A stretch of DNA of 64,000 bases. It comes from Tissierellia bacterium. Lineage in GTDB: Bacteria > Bacillota > Clostridia > Tissierellales > Peptoniphilaceae. Where the stretch lies: positions 24,844 through 88,843 of the forward strand of contig JAAYFJ010000013.1 of assembly GCA_012728295.1 (NCBI GenBank). The letters run 5' to 3'. Both the position numbers and the translations under genes were made by a program. The number at the start of each line of letters is the position of its first letter. The stretch's first letter is position 1. Of this stretch, positions 26,284-35,950 are shown one piece after another. The notes under the pieces are model-generated. The model had not been told where the DNA came from. It made no database searches and saw only the letters and a program-made list of their open reading frames with translations.

Positions 26284-28317
26284 GTGAATAGAAGATTCCA
26301 AAGTATTTCAGTATATATTTTAATAATTCTACTCGTTTATATGGGCGTCAGATGGCTTGGTGCAGATGTAGCAAAAACTGAAACCCTTAGTATTGCACAA
26401 TTTATTGAATATTTAGATAAAGATGAGGTTAAGAGTGTAGTCTCAAAGGATCAAGATAACTTGATAAAAGGAGTGCTAAAAGATGGCACAGCATATGAGA
26501 CTAGAATCAGTGATGCTATGAAACAATCGTTTTACGCTGACTACATCAAAGATAAAGTTGAGTCTGGCAATTTAGAATATAGAGCTGAAGCTGTTCAGAG
26601 ATCTATATTATTTGAAATGCTTCCAACTCTGTCAATTTTCGTTATATTAGGACTGTTTTGGTACTTTGTACTAAGACAGACTCAAGGTGGCGGAAGAGGT
26701 GCAATGCAATTTGGGAAATCTAGAGCTAAGTTGCATAAAGAAGGGGACAGAAAACCTGTAACCTTTGCAGACGTTGCTGGTTTGGAAGAAGAAAAAGAAG
26801 AATTGGCAGAGATTGTAGAATTTTTGAAAAACCCACGAAAATTCGTTGAAATTGGAGCGAGAATCCCCACCGGTGTTCTATTGGTAGGACCACCTGGAAC
26901 AGGTAAGACATTCTTATCAAGAGCTGTTGCTGGAGAAGCTAAAGTTCCTTTCTTTACCATCTCTGGTTCAGATTTTGTGGAGATGTTTGTAGGTGTGGGT
27001 GCTAGTAGGGTTAGAGATCTTTTTGAACAAGGCAAGAGATCAGCTCCATGTATTATATTTATTGACGAGATAGATGCCGTAGGTCGCCGTAGAGGTGCCG
27101 GTTTAGGTGGCGGACATGACGAGAGAGAGCAGACGTTAAACCAGCTATTGGTTGAGATGGACGGATTTGGTGTAAATGAAGGCGTCATAGTTATGGCAGC
27201 TACTAACAGAGCTGACATTCTAGACCCTGCTTTGCTTCGCCCCGGTCGTTTTGATAGAACGGTTTATGTGGGAAGACCAGATGTTAGAGGAAGAGAAGCA
27301 GTTCTGAAAGTTCACACGAGAAACAAGCCGTTGGATAGTGATGTAAATTTAAAAGTTATTGCTAAAAGAACTCCAGGATTTACTCCTGCAGACTTAGAAA
27401 ACTTGGTAAACGAAGCGGCAATCCTTGCAGCTAGACACAATAGAAATAAAATCAATATGTCCGATGTGGAAGAAGCATCCATTAAAGTGCAAGCGGGACC
27501 AGCTAAGAAATCTAAAGTAGTTACTGATAAAGAGAGAAAGCTAACTGCAGTACACGAAGCAGGACATGCTTTGGTTACAAGGCTTACTCCTGATTCAGAT
27601 CCTGTTCACATGATTACCATTATTCCAAGGGGACAGGCTGGAGGATTTACAGCTTTTATTCCAGAAGATGATGTGAACTTCATGACTAAGAAACAACTTG
27701 AAGGTGAGCTGGTATCCTTATTAGGTGGTAGAGTTGCAGAAGAATTAGTCTTAGAGGATGTCTCTACAGGTGCTGGAAACGACATTGAAAGAGCGACTAA
27801 TATGGCTAGAGCTATGGTCACACATTTTGGAATGAGCAAGCTATTAGGACCTATTAATTATGGAAGTGATGACGAAACCGTTTTCATGGGTAGGGACTTT
27901 GGTAAAACTAGAAACTATTCTGAAGTGGTAGCTGCAGAAATAGATAGAGAGATGCAACGAATAATTAGTGAAGCTTATCAGAAAGCTACTACACTAATTG
28001 CGGAAAACTTGGATATTTTGCTTAGAATATCTGATGCTCTATTGGAAAGAGAAACTTTGAGTGGCGATGAATTTGAAATCATTTTCAACGGTGGGGAATT
28101 ACCTCCAGTATCTGAGACCGTAGAAGAAGTTGATGAGACTTTAGAAATTAGAGAAGAAGACCTTTCTGCCACTGCAAGAGAAATTCTTACAGATGAAGAG
28201 ATAGAAGATAAGATAATAAGAACTTTAAGAAAATTACAGCGTAGAAATTCTAATGAATCTCACGATGACAAAGTTACTGAAGAAAGCGAAACAGACGATA
28301 AAAACGACCTGATTTAG
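26284..28317 (+). CDS. ftsH: ATP-dependent zinc metalloprotease FtsH
   Basis: A membrane-anchored AAA+ protease that degrades unassembled or misfolded membrane proteins. 677 residues: helix 1 at about 8-25, extracytoplasmic domain, helix 2 at 110-130, Walker A GPPGTGKT at 202-209, Walker [12 protein letters not shown] near 258, second region of homology [19 protein letters not shown], and zinc motif HEAGH at 424-428. The C-terminal tail is very acidic. The GTG start at 26284 follows AGGAGGTTAAA; TATAAT at 26248-26253 may be its own -10. Confidence 0.98.
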   Translation: MNRRFQSISVYILIILLVYMGVRWLGADVAKTETLSIAQFIEYLDKDEVKSVVSKDQDNLIKGVLKDGTAYETRISDAMKQSFYADYIKDKVESGNLEYRAEAVQRSILFEMLPTLSIFVILGLFWYFVLRQTQGGGRGAMQFGKSRAKLHKEGDRKPVTFADVAGLEEEKEELAEIVEFLKNPRKFVEIGARIPTGVLLVGPPGTGKTFLSRAVAGEAKVPFFTISGSDFVEMFVGVGASRVRDLFEQGKRSAPCIIFIDEIDAVGRRRGAGLGGGHDEREQTLNQLLVEMDGFGVNEGVIVMAATNRADILDPALLRPGRFDRTVYVGRPDVRGREAVLKVHTRNKPLDSDVNLKVIAKRTPGFTPADLENLVNEAAILAARHNRNKINMSDVEEASIKVQAGPAKKSKVVTDKERKLTAVHEAGHALVTRLTPDSDPVHMITIIPRGQAGGFTAFIPEDDVNFMTKKQLEGELVSLLGGRVAEELVLEDVSTGAGNDIERATNMARAMVTHFGMSKLLGPINYGSDDETVFMGRDFGKTRNYSEVVAAEIDREMQRIISEAYQKATTLIAENLDILLRISDALLERETLSGDEFEIIFNGGELPPVSETVEEVDETLEIREEDLSATAREILTDEEIEDKIIRTLRKLQRRNSNESHDDKVTEESETDDKNDLI

Positions 28318-28331
28318 CAAAGTTAATAATA

Positions 28332-28356
28332 AACGGGAGCCATTGGCTCCCGTTTT
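28332..28356 (+). terminator. Terminator of ftsH
   Basis: AACGGGAGCC, loop ATT, GGCTCCCGTTTT. Confidence 0.85.
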
Positions 28357-28375
28357 GTGAGAAAGGAATAATAAT

Positions 28376-28849
28376 ATGAATATACAGATAAGCATGCTAT
28401 TTGGGATAGTTTTAATACTAACTCTTTGGCTAGCAGGAAAGTATCTTAGGGGAAAAGGGAAATCAGGTAATGAAGCTGCTAACTCACTTCAACGTATTGT
28501 TGTCTTAATTGCTGTTGTTCTAGCCGTTGGTTTAAGCTTTTTACAAAGGCCGCAGCAGTTTGTGCTTTGGGAGCATACCCCATCTGAAATATGGATTAAG
28601 CCAATGGATGGAGAAGAAATAATGCTAGGTGACGAACAAATTGCCCAGCTGGAAAAACTTTCTGAAGAAAAAACCATTAAGCCCATTGGGTTGGCATCCA
28701 AATTTCAAGGGCACAAATTGATTATAATGTCAGAAAGTGGAGAAAAAATAGTTATTAGGGAATTTGCTCCAAATAGGGTGAAACAAGGCAAGTGGTTGTA
28801 TCAAGGCGACTTCTCCAACATTGATAAATGGTTTAAGGAGGTGGAGTAG
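28376..28849 (+). CDS. Uncharacterised membrane protein
   Basis: A 157-residue protein that I do not recognise. Two hydrophobic segments (about 4-23 and 41-60) are joined by a short basic loop KYLRGKGKSG; residues 65-157 form a soluble, mixed alpha/beta part rich in Glu and Lys with no cysteine. Topology suggests both ends outside or the soluble part facing the extracytoplasmic side, depending on the positive loop inside. AGAAAGGAATAATAAT precedes the ATG. The AEC transporter begins directly after its stop, so the two genes are one operon and may act together. Confidence 0.65.
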   Translation: MNIQISMLFGIVLILTLWLAGKYLRGKGKSGNEAANSLQRIVVLIAVVLAVGLSFLQRPQQFVLWEHTPSEIWIKPMDGEEIMLGDEQIAQLEKLSEEKTIKPIGLASKFQGHKLIIMSESGEKIVIREFAPNRVKQGKWLYQGDFSNIDKWFKEVE

Positions 28850-29776
28850 TTGCTATTTGTAGCTAAGAATGTACTCATATTATTTGCAATGATATTTATT
28901 GCATATTTTGCAGGTATAAGAAAAATCGTTACTGAGAATGGAATAAAAGATTTCTCAAACTTTTTAGTAAGAGTAACTATGCCTTTGACAATTGTGCACA
29001 CTTTAATAAAGCCCTATGATGCAAAATTAATAGCAAACGGTCTTAAATCCTTCGCAGGTAGCTTCCTAATGCTGTGCATTATGGCAGGAGTTGCAATTTT
29101 CTTTGTAAGAAAATCTAAGATACCTATGAATAAACAGGGGCTATGGATGTTCGTGCTAACGTTTTCCAACAATGGATTTTTGGGAATGCCGCTGATGATG
29201 GCACTTTATGGATCAGAAGGATTATTCTATATGACCTTGGCAAATTTAGCGCAAAACATTTTGATTTTTACATTGGGTTTAAGAATGATTAATAGAGGCT
29301 TTAGGCCAGTAGATAATATGGGGCTAAAGTCCGTACTATTAAACAATATAAATATTGCGGTTGTAATTGGATTATTTCTGTTCTTTTCGCAGATTCAAGT
29401 TCCAGAAGTCATAACTGGTGTTTTGGGCTATATTGCAAATATGAATACGCCACTTTCCATGGTGGTAGTAGGATTGTCCCTTTCGAAATATAATGTGAAA
29501 GACATGTTCACAGATAGAGATTCATATATATTATCTGCTGTAAGACAGCTGATATACCCATTAATAGCATATTTCATTCTAAAGGTTACCGGCTATGGCG
29601 CTGGCACTTTGGTTCCTGCAATATTATTATTTACAATAGTGTTACCTGCTCCTGCCTTGGCTTCAGTTTTGTCAGAGCAGTGTGATACTAATCCGAAATT
29701 TGCTGCCCAGTGTATCTTTATTACCACATTGGCCAGCATGCTGGCGGTTCCGTTGGTGGGGGGACTGTTGGTATAA
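28850..29776 (+). CDS. AEC family transporter
   Basis: A 308-residue auxin-efflux-carrier family permease with nine or ten predicted helices in two inverted halves; conserved pieces are LTFSNNGFLGMPLMMALYG near 103-121 and a C-terminal LPAPALASVLSEQ. Members export organic acids or amino acids (malate, for example); the substrate here is unknown. TTG 28850 follows AAGGAGGTGGAG. It is coupled to the preceding small membrane protein. Confidence 0.88.
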   Translation: MLFVAKNVLILFAMIFIAYFAGIRKIVTENGIKDFSNFLVRVTMPLTIVHTLIKPYDAKLIANGLKSFAGSFLMLCIMAGVAIFFVRKSKIPMNKQGLWMFVLTFSNNGFLGMPLMMALYGSEGLFYMTLANLAQNILIFTLGLRMINRGFRPVDNMGLKSVLLNNINIAVVIGLFLFFSQIQVPEVITGVLGYIANMNTPLSMVVVGLSLSKYNVKDMFTDRDSYILSAVRQLIYPLIAYFILKVTGYGAGTLVPAILLFTIVLPAPALASVLSEQCDTNPKFAAQCIFITTLASMLAVPLVGGLLV

Positions 29777-29893
29777 CGTTAAGCGGTGCCAAAAGTTGAT
29801 GGAAAGTAAAGAAAAAGTTACAATTCACATAAAAAGTATGTATTTTGTTGCCTGTGTGATAAGATATAGTAATAAAATATTAGGAGGATAAAA

Positions 29894-30943
29894 ATGAAAA
29901 TTCGACTAAAACGAACTAGTTTATTGGCTTTGGGCTTTGTTTTACTATATACACTTCCTACATTTGCAGCATCAGGTCGCATTAAAGTAGTTGATGAGGC
30001 TGGTAGAGAGCTATATTCTATTACTGAAACTGGAAAAGATCAGCAATTAATCAATATTAGAGGCAACGATAGATTAAGAGGAGAAACAATATTATATATT
30101 AGCAACGAACAACTGATACTAAGAGATAATAATGAAGATGTGGTAGTTGTCACTGTGGCAAGAGGGGCGAATCGTGAATGGAATACGTCTTGGTATCCTT
30201 ATGACTACAGCAATAGACAGACTTGGGATATTTCATGGTATTATTATAGATTTCCAGAATATAAGGATACTGAATCATATTGGAATTACAGCAGGGCGGA
30301 ATATGATAGATATGTAAATCACTACAATCGTCTACGCTCCGATTATGAGGTGTCCAAGGAAAGAAGCGATTGGTACAAAGAGGGAGAAGTTAGGTCAACG
30401 AAAGTCTTCCCTAAATATATTATTGGAACCGAAGGATCTAAGTTTGAACCAGATAGATTGCTGACCAGAGCAGAAGCAGCTTCCATGTTTGCTAGACTGG
30501 TTGCAGGCGATCAGAAAATAGGGAGTCAGCCCATAGGATATAGCGATATTAAGCCTAATAGTTGGTATCGCGATGTAGTAGGATATGCTTCTGCTAGGGG
30601 CTTAGCAATAGCTGTGCCTGGAGAGAAATTCTATCCTGCAGAGCCGATTTCAACAGACGATTTCAATAAGCTTTTGAATAAAGCTGTGGAAGTATTAGGA
30701 TATTCAAGTTCAGTGGAACTTGCAAAAGGCTTGAACGTAACTAGAGGCGAGGCAGTAAGATTGATAAATCTTAATACTAAACGGCTTCCAGATCACTATT
30801 ACATCACAGAGAAGATAGCCAGCCCATTTGTAGATGTATTGTCAAACACAGCTATGTATGACCAGTTGATGACTGCTTCCACCACGTATATGCAAAGTAC
30901 TTGGAATGACGGGTTAGTGGGATGGAGTTATCATACTAAGTAA
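29894..30943 (+). CDS. Secreted SLH-domain protein
   Basis: A 349-residue exported protein. Signal peptide at 1-25 (basic KIRLKRTS, hydrophobic core, AxA-like end TFAASG). Residues 25-90 form a beta-rich unit; 92-165 is strongly Tyr/Trp-rich and charged; 185-260 matches an S-layer homology domain (LLTRAEAASMFARLVAG, then YSDIKPNSWYRDVVGYASARGL), with a weaker second repeat after it (ISTDDFNKLLNKAVEVLGY). SLH domains bind pyruvylated wall polysaccharide. AGGAGGATAAAA precedes the ATG. Function of the aromatic region is unknown. Confidence 0.82.
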   Translation: MKIRLKRTSLLALGFVLLYTLPTFAASGRIKVVDEAGRELYSITETGKDQQLINIRGNDRLRGETILYISNEQLILRDNNEDVVVVTVARGANREWNTSWYPYDYSNRQTWDISWYYYRFPEYKDTESYWNYSRAEYDRYVNHYNRLRSDYEVSKERSDWYKEGEVRSTKVFPKYIIGTEGSKFEPDRLLTRAEAASMFARLVAGDQKIGSQPIGYSDIKPNSWYRDVVGYASARGLAIAVPGEKFYPAEPISTDDFNKLLNKAVEVLGYSSSVELAKGLNVTRGEAVRLINLNTKRLPDHYYITEKIASPFVDVLSNTAMYDQLMTASTTYMQSTWNDGLVGWSYHTK

Positions 30944-30991
30944 AAGAGATACGATCAGTAGTACAACTAATAATAAATACGAGGTATATTA

Positions 30992-31885
30992 ATGAACTAT
31001 AAAATAATTGTCGACTCAGCATTGGATTTACCAAATCATTTATGGGAAGCACTGGATATACATTATATTCCTATGAATTATGAGGTAGATGGCGTTACCA
31101 AATTGTATCAGCCAGGAATTAACGAAGAAGAAAAAAACGACTATTATCAGGCTTTAAGAGAAAAAGCTGAATCTAGCACTTCTCTAATAACACCATTTAT
31201 CTTTGAAGAGGTGTTTAGAGAGTACTTGGAAAAAGATATGGATATATTATATCTAGGTTTTTCATCGGGGATATCCTCCACATTTGATTCTTCTGTTGTG
31301 GCGATGAACAGTCTTAAAGGAGAATATCCAGATAGAAAAATTGTGGTAATGGATTCACTCTGTGCTTCAGGTGGATTAGGGCTATTGGCAAAAGATGTTG
31401 CTACTAACAGGCAAAATGGCATGAGCCTTGAAGAGAATATAGAATTTATTGAAAAAGAATGGCAAAACTATGGTCATTTCTTTATGGTAAATGATTTGAT
31501 GCATTTAGTTAGAGGTGGAAGATTATCTGCAGTTGCAGGAATTGCCGGCTCAGCTTTGGGAATGAAGCCAATTTTGACTATGGATGAATTTGGAAAGCTG
31601 CGTAATTTTAAAAAAGCTAGAGGGGTAAAGGGTGGACTAAAGGAATTAACAGCTGTAACCGTGGAATATATAAAATCTCAAGATGAAGAAGTCTTTATTG
31701 TACACTCAGGAAATGAAGACTTGGCAATGCAATTGGCAGAAACATTGAAACAAGCAGGATTAACAGGGGAAATGCATCCTATAAACGTTAGTCCTGTAAT
31801 TGGGGCGCATGTAGGACCTGATTTTGTATCTTCTTTTTTCAGGGCTACTGATATTAATTGTCGCCGACCAGAGGGATTAAAGTAA
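30992..31885 (+). CDS. DegV family fatty-acid-binding protein
   Basis: A 297-residue DegV protein. Members bind fatty acids (FakB proteins present them to the kinase FakA). The N-terminus YKIIVDSALDLP, the central GFSSGISSTFDSSVVAM fatty-acid carboxylate loop (Ser/Thr), and HFFMVNDLMHLVRGGRLS are family signatures. fakA is not in this window. A GAGGT stretch precedes the ATG. Single gene, ended by a hairpin. Confidence 0.92.
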   Translation: MNYKIIVDSALDLPNHLWEALDIHYIPMNYEVDGVTKLYQPGINEEEKNDYYQALREKAESSTSLITPFIFEEVFREYLEKDMDILYLGFSSGISSTFDSSVVAMNSLKGEYPDRKIVVMDSLCASGGLGLLAKDVATNRQNGMSLEENIEFIEKEWQNYGHFFMVNDLMHLVRGGRLSAVAGIAGSALGMKPILTMDEFGKLRNFKKARGVKGGLKELTAVTVEYIKSQDEEVFIVHSGNEDLAMQLAETLKQAGLTGEMHPINVSPVIGAHVGPDFVSSFFRATDINCRRPEGLK

Positions 31886-31902
31886 TTAATATCTTGTAAA
31901 TC

Positions 31903-31940
31903 AAGTAGGTGCCCTGTAAATAGCAGTGGCACCTACTTCT
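31903..31940 (+). terminator. Hairpin after degV gene
   Basis: AAGTAGGTGCC pairs with GGCACCTACTT over a 14-base loop; the T tract is short. Confidence 0.6.
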
Positions 31941-32068
31941 ATAAGCTGCAATAATGAAAAATATACTACGTTAGACAGCACAAGAAAGTGAGTTATTTAT
32001 CAGAATGTGATATAATAAACTGATATTTAGTTAATATTTTAAGGCAATGCCTTTGGAGGGAGCGTTTT

Positions 32069-33229
32069 ATGATTCAGAAACCAACTGTGGAGCAGATGAT
32101 TTCTTCAGGATTTAAAAACCCGTACTTTATTAAAAGTGTAATAAACGAAACGGGAATTTCAGAAGAAGCTGTGCGCTCTTTAGGTAAGGCCTATGCTGAC
32201 GAGGTTACGGACAGATTTTTTGAGTACAACTATGAACCAATGGAACTCAATAATAAAAAACATGTTTTTACTGACCTGGGTATCACGGATGCACAAGGCG
32301 ATAATCTGTTGCAGTTAGTAGATAATTTAATTTTTGCACCTAGGGAAAAGATAAAACCATATAGTGGTTTTAGACGTTTAAAAAACAGAAGTGACGGCAG
32401 AAGAATAGATAGCATAAATCCTTTTATGAAAATAATGCCATATGTTATGAAACAGCGAAATGACGCTCAAGTAATGGCTAAATATCCCATTGATGTGGGC
32501 GTAATAGATGATTACATTAAAGAAAAGCGTAAAGACGGAATGAGCTTAACGTATCTTCACGTTTTTGTGGCAGTGTTCGTAAGAATATTGGCAATTAGAC
32601 CAGAGTTAAACCGTTTTATTATGGGAAATCGACACTATGCTAGAAATCACATATCTATTTCCTTTAGCGTTATGAAAAGCTTAAGAGATGGTGGAGAGGA
32701 GACTACTTTAAAGTTCCACTTTACGGGAAATGAGAGCATCTATGACATATACCACATATTGGAAACGGCGATTAAAAAGAATGTGGGAGAACCTGGCAAT
32801 ACAGGTGTAGATAAAATATTAGATATCTGCATGAGATGGCCTAGTCCGTTATTGTCTTTTGTAGCGGGTAGTGTTAAGTTTGCAGATAATCACAACTTTT
32901 TGCATAGAGGTCTAATAGCAGAAAGTCCATTTCACTGTTCAATTTTTGTGACTTATTTAAAGTCCATAAAATTACCGTCTATTTATCATCATATTTATAA
33001 TTTTGGGAACACCAGTTTGTTTTTAGCAATTGGAAAAGAAGAAAAACAAGCCGTGATAAATGATGATAAAATCGAAACTGCTAAAATATGTGATTTAGGC
33101 GTAGTAATGGATGAAAGAATATGCGAAGGATTATATCTTGCCCATACACTGAGAATACTAAAGCAACACTTAAAGGATTTATCAGTATTAGATAAGAGAT
33201 TGACTAGAGTTTTGGAGGATATAGATTGA
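32069..33229 (+). CDS. CAT/E2-fold acyltransferase-like protein without the catalytic motif
   Basis: A 386-residue protein with the fold of chloramphenicol acetyltransferase and the catalytic domain of 2-oxo acid dehydrogenase E2. Segments typical of the fold are TYLHVFVAVFVRILAIRPELNRFI near 164-187 and LSFVAGSVKFADNHNFLH. There is no lipoyl domain or peripheral-subunit binding domain; the first 90 residues are a helical extension. At the C-terminus, where E2 enzymes have DHRxxDG, it reads DERICEG: the catalytic His and the Asp are both replaced by Glu. So it is probably not a classical acyltransferase. GGAGGGAGC precedes the ATG. apbE overlaps the end by 4 bases. Confidence 0.75.
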   Translation: MIQKPTVEQMISSGFKNPYFIKSVINETGISEEAVRSLGKAYADEVTDRFFEYNYEPMELNNKKHVFTDLGITDAQGDNLLQLVDNLIFAPREKIKPYSGFRRLKNRSDGRRIDSINPFMKIMPYVMKQRNDAQVMAKYPIDVGVIDDYIKEKRKDGMSLTYLHVFVAVFVRILAIRPELNRFIMGNRHYARNHISISFSVMKSLRDGGEETTLKFHFTGNESIYDIYHILETAIKKNVGEPGNTGVDKILDICMRWPSPLLSFVAGSVKFADNHNFLHRGLIAESPFHCSIFVTYLKSIKLPSIYHHIYNFGNTSLFLAIGKEEKQAVINDDKIETAKICDLGVVMDERICEGLYLAHTLRILKQHLKDLSVLDKRLTRVLEDID

Positions 33230-34341
33230 TATTTATTAGAAATTATAAAAAATTTATTGTAATTACATTAATGGTGACTCTGTTGCTAGCGGGTTGTCAA
33301 AAAGGTGGAGAGTCGGAGTATAAAGCATATGATCAAGTTTATTTAGACAGTTTTGACACCGTGATAAAAGTAATTGTGCATACTAAGAGCACTGATGAGG
33401 CTAGTAAATATTTTCAAATGATTCACAGTAGATTATTAGAATTGGATGACTATTATAATATTTACAATGGACCTAAAAATGGAAATAATTTATTTACCTT
33501 GAATGAAAAAGCGGGGAAAGAACCTGTTAAATTGCCAAAAGAGACTATAGATTTGCTCATAATGGCACAGGATTCATATAATAAGTATTCCAACAAAACT
33601 GATATCACTATTGGGCCTGTTACAGCAGTTTGGCATAAACATCGAGAGGGTCATGTCATAGAGGGTGGGGAACACTCAGAAGAAGCACCTCACGATGGTA
33701 CATTGCCCACTAAGTTGGAGTTAGAAGCTGCAGCAAAGCATATGGGAATGTCCCATTTAATAATAGATGAAAAAGCTGGAACTGCCTTTTTAACCGATGA
33801 AAACGCTAGAGTAGATGTAGGGGCAGTGGCAAAAGGCTATGCTGTAGAGTTGGTTGCAAAAGAAGCTGAAGCTGCAGGGCTTGAAGCTGGTATAATAAGC
33901 GCCGGAGGAAATGTAAGGACCATTGGGAAACCGTTATTAGCGAATAGGAATCTCTGGGCTGTAGGTATTGAAAATCCGGACATAGTTGCTAGAGAAAAAG
34001 GCAAACCGTTAGTAGATGTTCTTTTCATTGGCGAAGGAGCAGTTGTAACCAGTGGAGATTATCAAAGATTTTATATGGTAGATGGTAAATCATATCATCA
34101 CCTAATAGATCCTGTTACATTGTTTCCAGGGGAACACAGTAGAAGCGTTACGATATTTTGTGAAGATTCAGGGTTAGGAGATTTTCTTTCTACGGCAGTT
34201 TTTTTAATGCCACATGAAGAGGGAGAAAAGTTAATAGAATCCATTCCCGGAGCAGAAGCTCTTTGGGTTTTTAAGGATGGTAGCACAAAGTTTTCATCAG
34301 GAATGGCAAAATACCTAGAAAGTCAAGGCGCAAAACCATAG
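33226..34341 (+). CDS. apbE: FAD:protein FMN transferase (ApbE), lipoprotein
   Basis: ApbE attaches FMN to threonines of proteins such as the RNF or NQR subunits outside the membrane. The 371-residue protein has a lipobox LLAGC (Cys24), YLDSFDTVIKV near 41-51, the Mg/FAD segment VDVGAVAKGYAVELVAKEA near 190-208, AGIISAGGNVRTIG, and SYHHLIDPVTLFPGE with the catalytic/metal residues. TTG 33226 sits 7 bases after GGAGG and overlaps the preceding stop. No RNF genes lie in this window. Confidence 0.94.
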   Translation: MIFIRNYKKFIVITLMVTLLLAGCQKGGESEYKAYDQVYLDSFDTVIKVIVHTKSTDEASKYFQMIHSRLLELDDYYNIYNGPKNGNNLFTLNEKAGKEPVKLPKETIDLLIMAQDSYNKYSNKTDITIGPVTAVWHKHREGHVIEGGEHSEEAPHDGTLPTKLELEAAAKHMGMSHLIIDEKAGTAFLTDENARVDVGAVAKGYAVELVAKEAEAAGLEAGIISAGGNVRTIGKPLLANRNLWAVGIENPDIVAREKGKPLVDVLFIGEGAVVTSGDYQRFYMVDGKSYHHLIDPVTLFPGEHSRSVTIFCEDSGLGDFLSTAVFLMPHEEGEKLIESIPGAEALWVFKDGSTKFSSGMAKYLESQGAKP

Positions 34342-34396
34342 TAACCGAAATATATTCAGAGATATTACCATCACATGATGGGGAAGGAGTATTAAT

Positions 34397-35932
34397 ATGA
34401 GATTGAATAATTGGTTGGGGCTACTATATCATGCATTTGTAGTCGCCATTTGCGGGGCTGTAATTTGGGCGATGAATCGCTATGGGGCAGAGTGGGGATT
34501 TATCTATAACCATATTGCCGTTAAAGTTGCACTGTCATTGTTACCGGTATTATTATATTGGTTGTTGGCAAAACTTCTGCCAGGCAAAAAAGATAAGAAA
34601 CGTGATTTTACATCGGGTTTAGCAATATTTTTTATTGCGTTGATTACACTTATTGTGGCTTTTGCAGGACATAGACAAGAGCTGTTTAGCATGGGATTTG
34701 GTGGAAGCGTTTGGACGTTGCCATTAGATGTATTTATGTTACCTGTGATATTGGTATTATCCATTTGGGGAAAAGGATATAATATTATTTTTCTGGTGGC
34801 AGGGATGCTGTTGCCAACAATATTATTTGGATTGAGCCGAGTGGTTGGCAGAATCGGAACCAAAGAGGAATATGAAGTTGATGAAGATGAAGAGCTAGAA
34901 GCTGAAGATGATATATTTGAAGAAGCTGCAACTATTGAAAGCGAAGAACCGCTAGAAGAACCTTTAAAGGAAGAAGTCAAAGTATCTCAAGAGACTATGC
35001 AGTGGATAAAATCCGAACCAGTAGAAGAACTGAAAGAGGAAGTGGTAGCACCTATTATTTCTGAAACTCCAATAAAACCAGCGCCAAAGAGTAACTTAGA
35101 AAAAGAACCAGAGGAGTTGGTGGGTGAGCCTGTTCCACAAGAAACCGTATCTCAAGACATCAATCCTATAATTAAGGAAGAACGCGTAATTAAGCCTGAA
35201 GAGAGATTAGACAATAAAGGCGTTTCTGAAAAAGAGGGTATTGTAGAAGAGGATAAAGTGAAAGAATCGCTTGCTGGAGGGATGCAACTTACTCCAGAAG
35301 AAATCGAAATGATTATGAAGGCAAGAGCCGCTAAAGTTACGGTTAATGGTATAGAAGAGGCAGAGGATAAAGCTGTTGAAGTCGAGCCAGCTGTTGAGTT
35401 CAAATCAACTGAAAAAAAACACGAAGAAGTGATTCAAGCTAAGACGATAGTTGTAAAAGATGTGATTGAGGAAATAAACAAGGTAGAAAACGAGAGCGTA
35501 ATAGGAAAAAAAGAAATAGAAGAAATTCCAGAAAAAATTGAAGCAAAAGAAGTAGTCTACGAAGAAAAACCTCTACCTAGCTTTATTAAAGAATCTATTG
35601 ATAGAGAAAAAGAACGAAAAGAAGCAGAAGTCTTAGAAGAAGAGGAAGATAGAATTAGTGATGCATGGTCTGGAACTAAGGAAATGTTAGGCAATCTTTT
35701 CGGCTCTAAGAAGAAACGCAAGAAAACCTCCAGAACTTCAAGAGAGTCTGTGGAGAATCCCGTTGAAGATGTGATAATTGATGAACCGAAGCCTAAAGTT
35801 GAGATTGAGTGGAAATCCAGTCGTAGAGATACCTCATTGAAAAAACCTGAACCGGCTGTAAATGCGGAAAAGAGTTTTAAGACTGGGGAAGACCAAGTAA
35901 GAGATATATTATTTAATGACGATAACAAATAA
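34397..35932 (+). CDS. Membrane protein with long acidic cytoplasmic tail
   Basis: A 511-residue protein that I cannot assign. Residues 1-155 hold about five hydrophobic helices (approx. 8-27, 38-60, 70-92, 104-125, 130-152). From 160 to 511 it is a low-complexity, charged tail dominated by Glu, Lys and Val, with EE-rich stretches, probably disordered; near the end lie short basic patches (SKKKRKKTSRTSRE near 435, KSSRRDTSLKK near 478). No enzymatic motif is evident. GGGGAAGGAG precedes the ATG. The pgpA-like gene follows by 18 bases. Might anchor or organise envelope or division components, but this is a guess. Confidence 0.65.
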   Translation: MRLNNWLGLLYHAFVVAICGAVIWAMNRYGAEWGFIYNHIAVKVALSLLPVLLYWLLAKLLPGKKDKKRDFTSGLAIFFIALITLIVAFAGHRQELFSMGFGGSVWTLPLDVFMLPVILVLSIWGKGYNIIFLVAGMLLPTILFGLSRVVGRIGTKEEYEVDEDEELEAEDDIFEEAATIESEEPLEEPLKEEVKVSQETMQWIKSEPVEELKEEVVAPIISETPIKPAPKSNLEKEPEELVGEPVPQETVSQDINPIIKEERVIKPEERLDNKGVSEKEGIVEEDKVKESLAGGMQLTPEEIEMIMKARAAKVTVNGIEEAEDKAVEVEPAVEFKSTEKKHEEVIQAKTIVVKDVIEEINKVENESVIGKKEIEEIPEKIEAKEVVYEEKPLPSFIKESIDREKERKEAEVLEEEEDRISDAWSGTKEMLGNLFGSKKKRKKTSRTSRESVENPVEDVIIDEPKPKVEIEWKSSRRDTSLKKPEPAVNAEKSFKTGEDQVRDILFNDDNK

Positions 35933-35950
35933 AAGTATGAAGGAGATAAT

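Noticed and set aside
26682..27218. 178-residue minus-strand frame inside ftsH
   Set aside because: Shadow of the highly conserved AAA domain; no start signal and Pro/Ser-rich composition.
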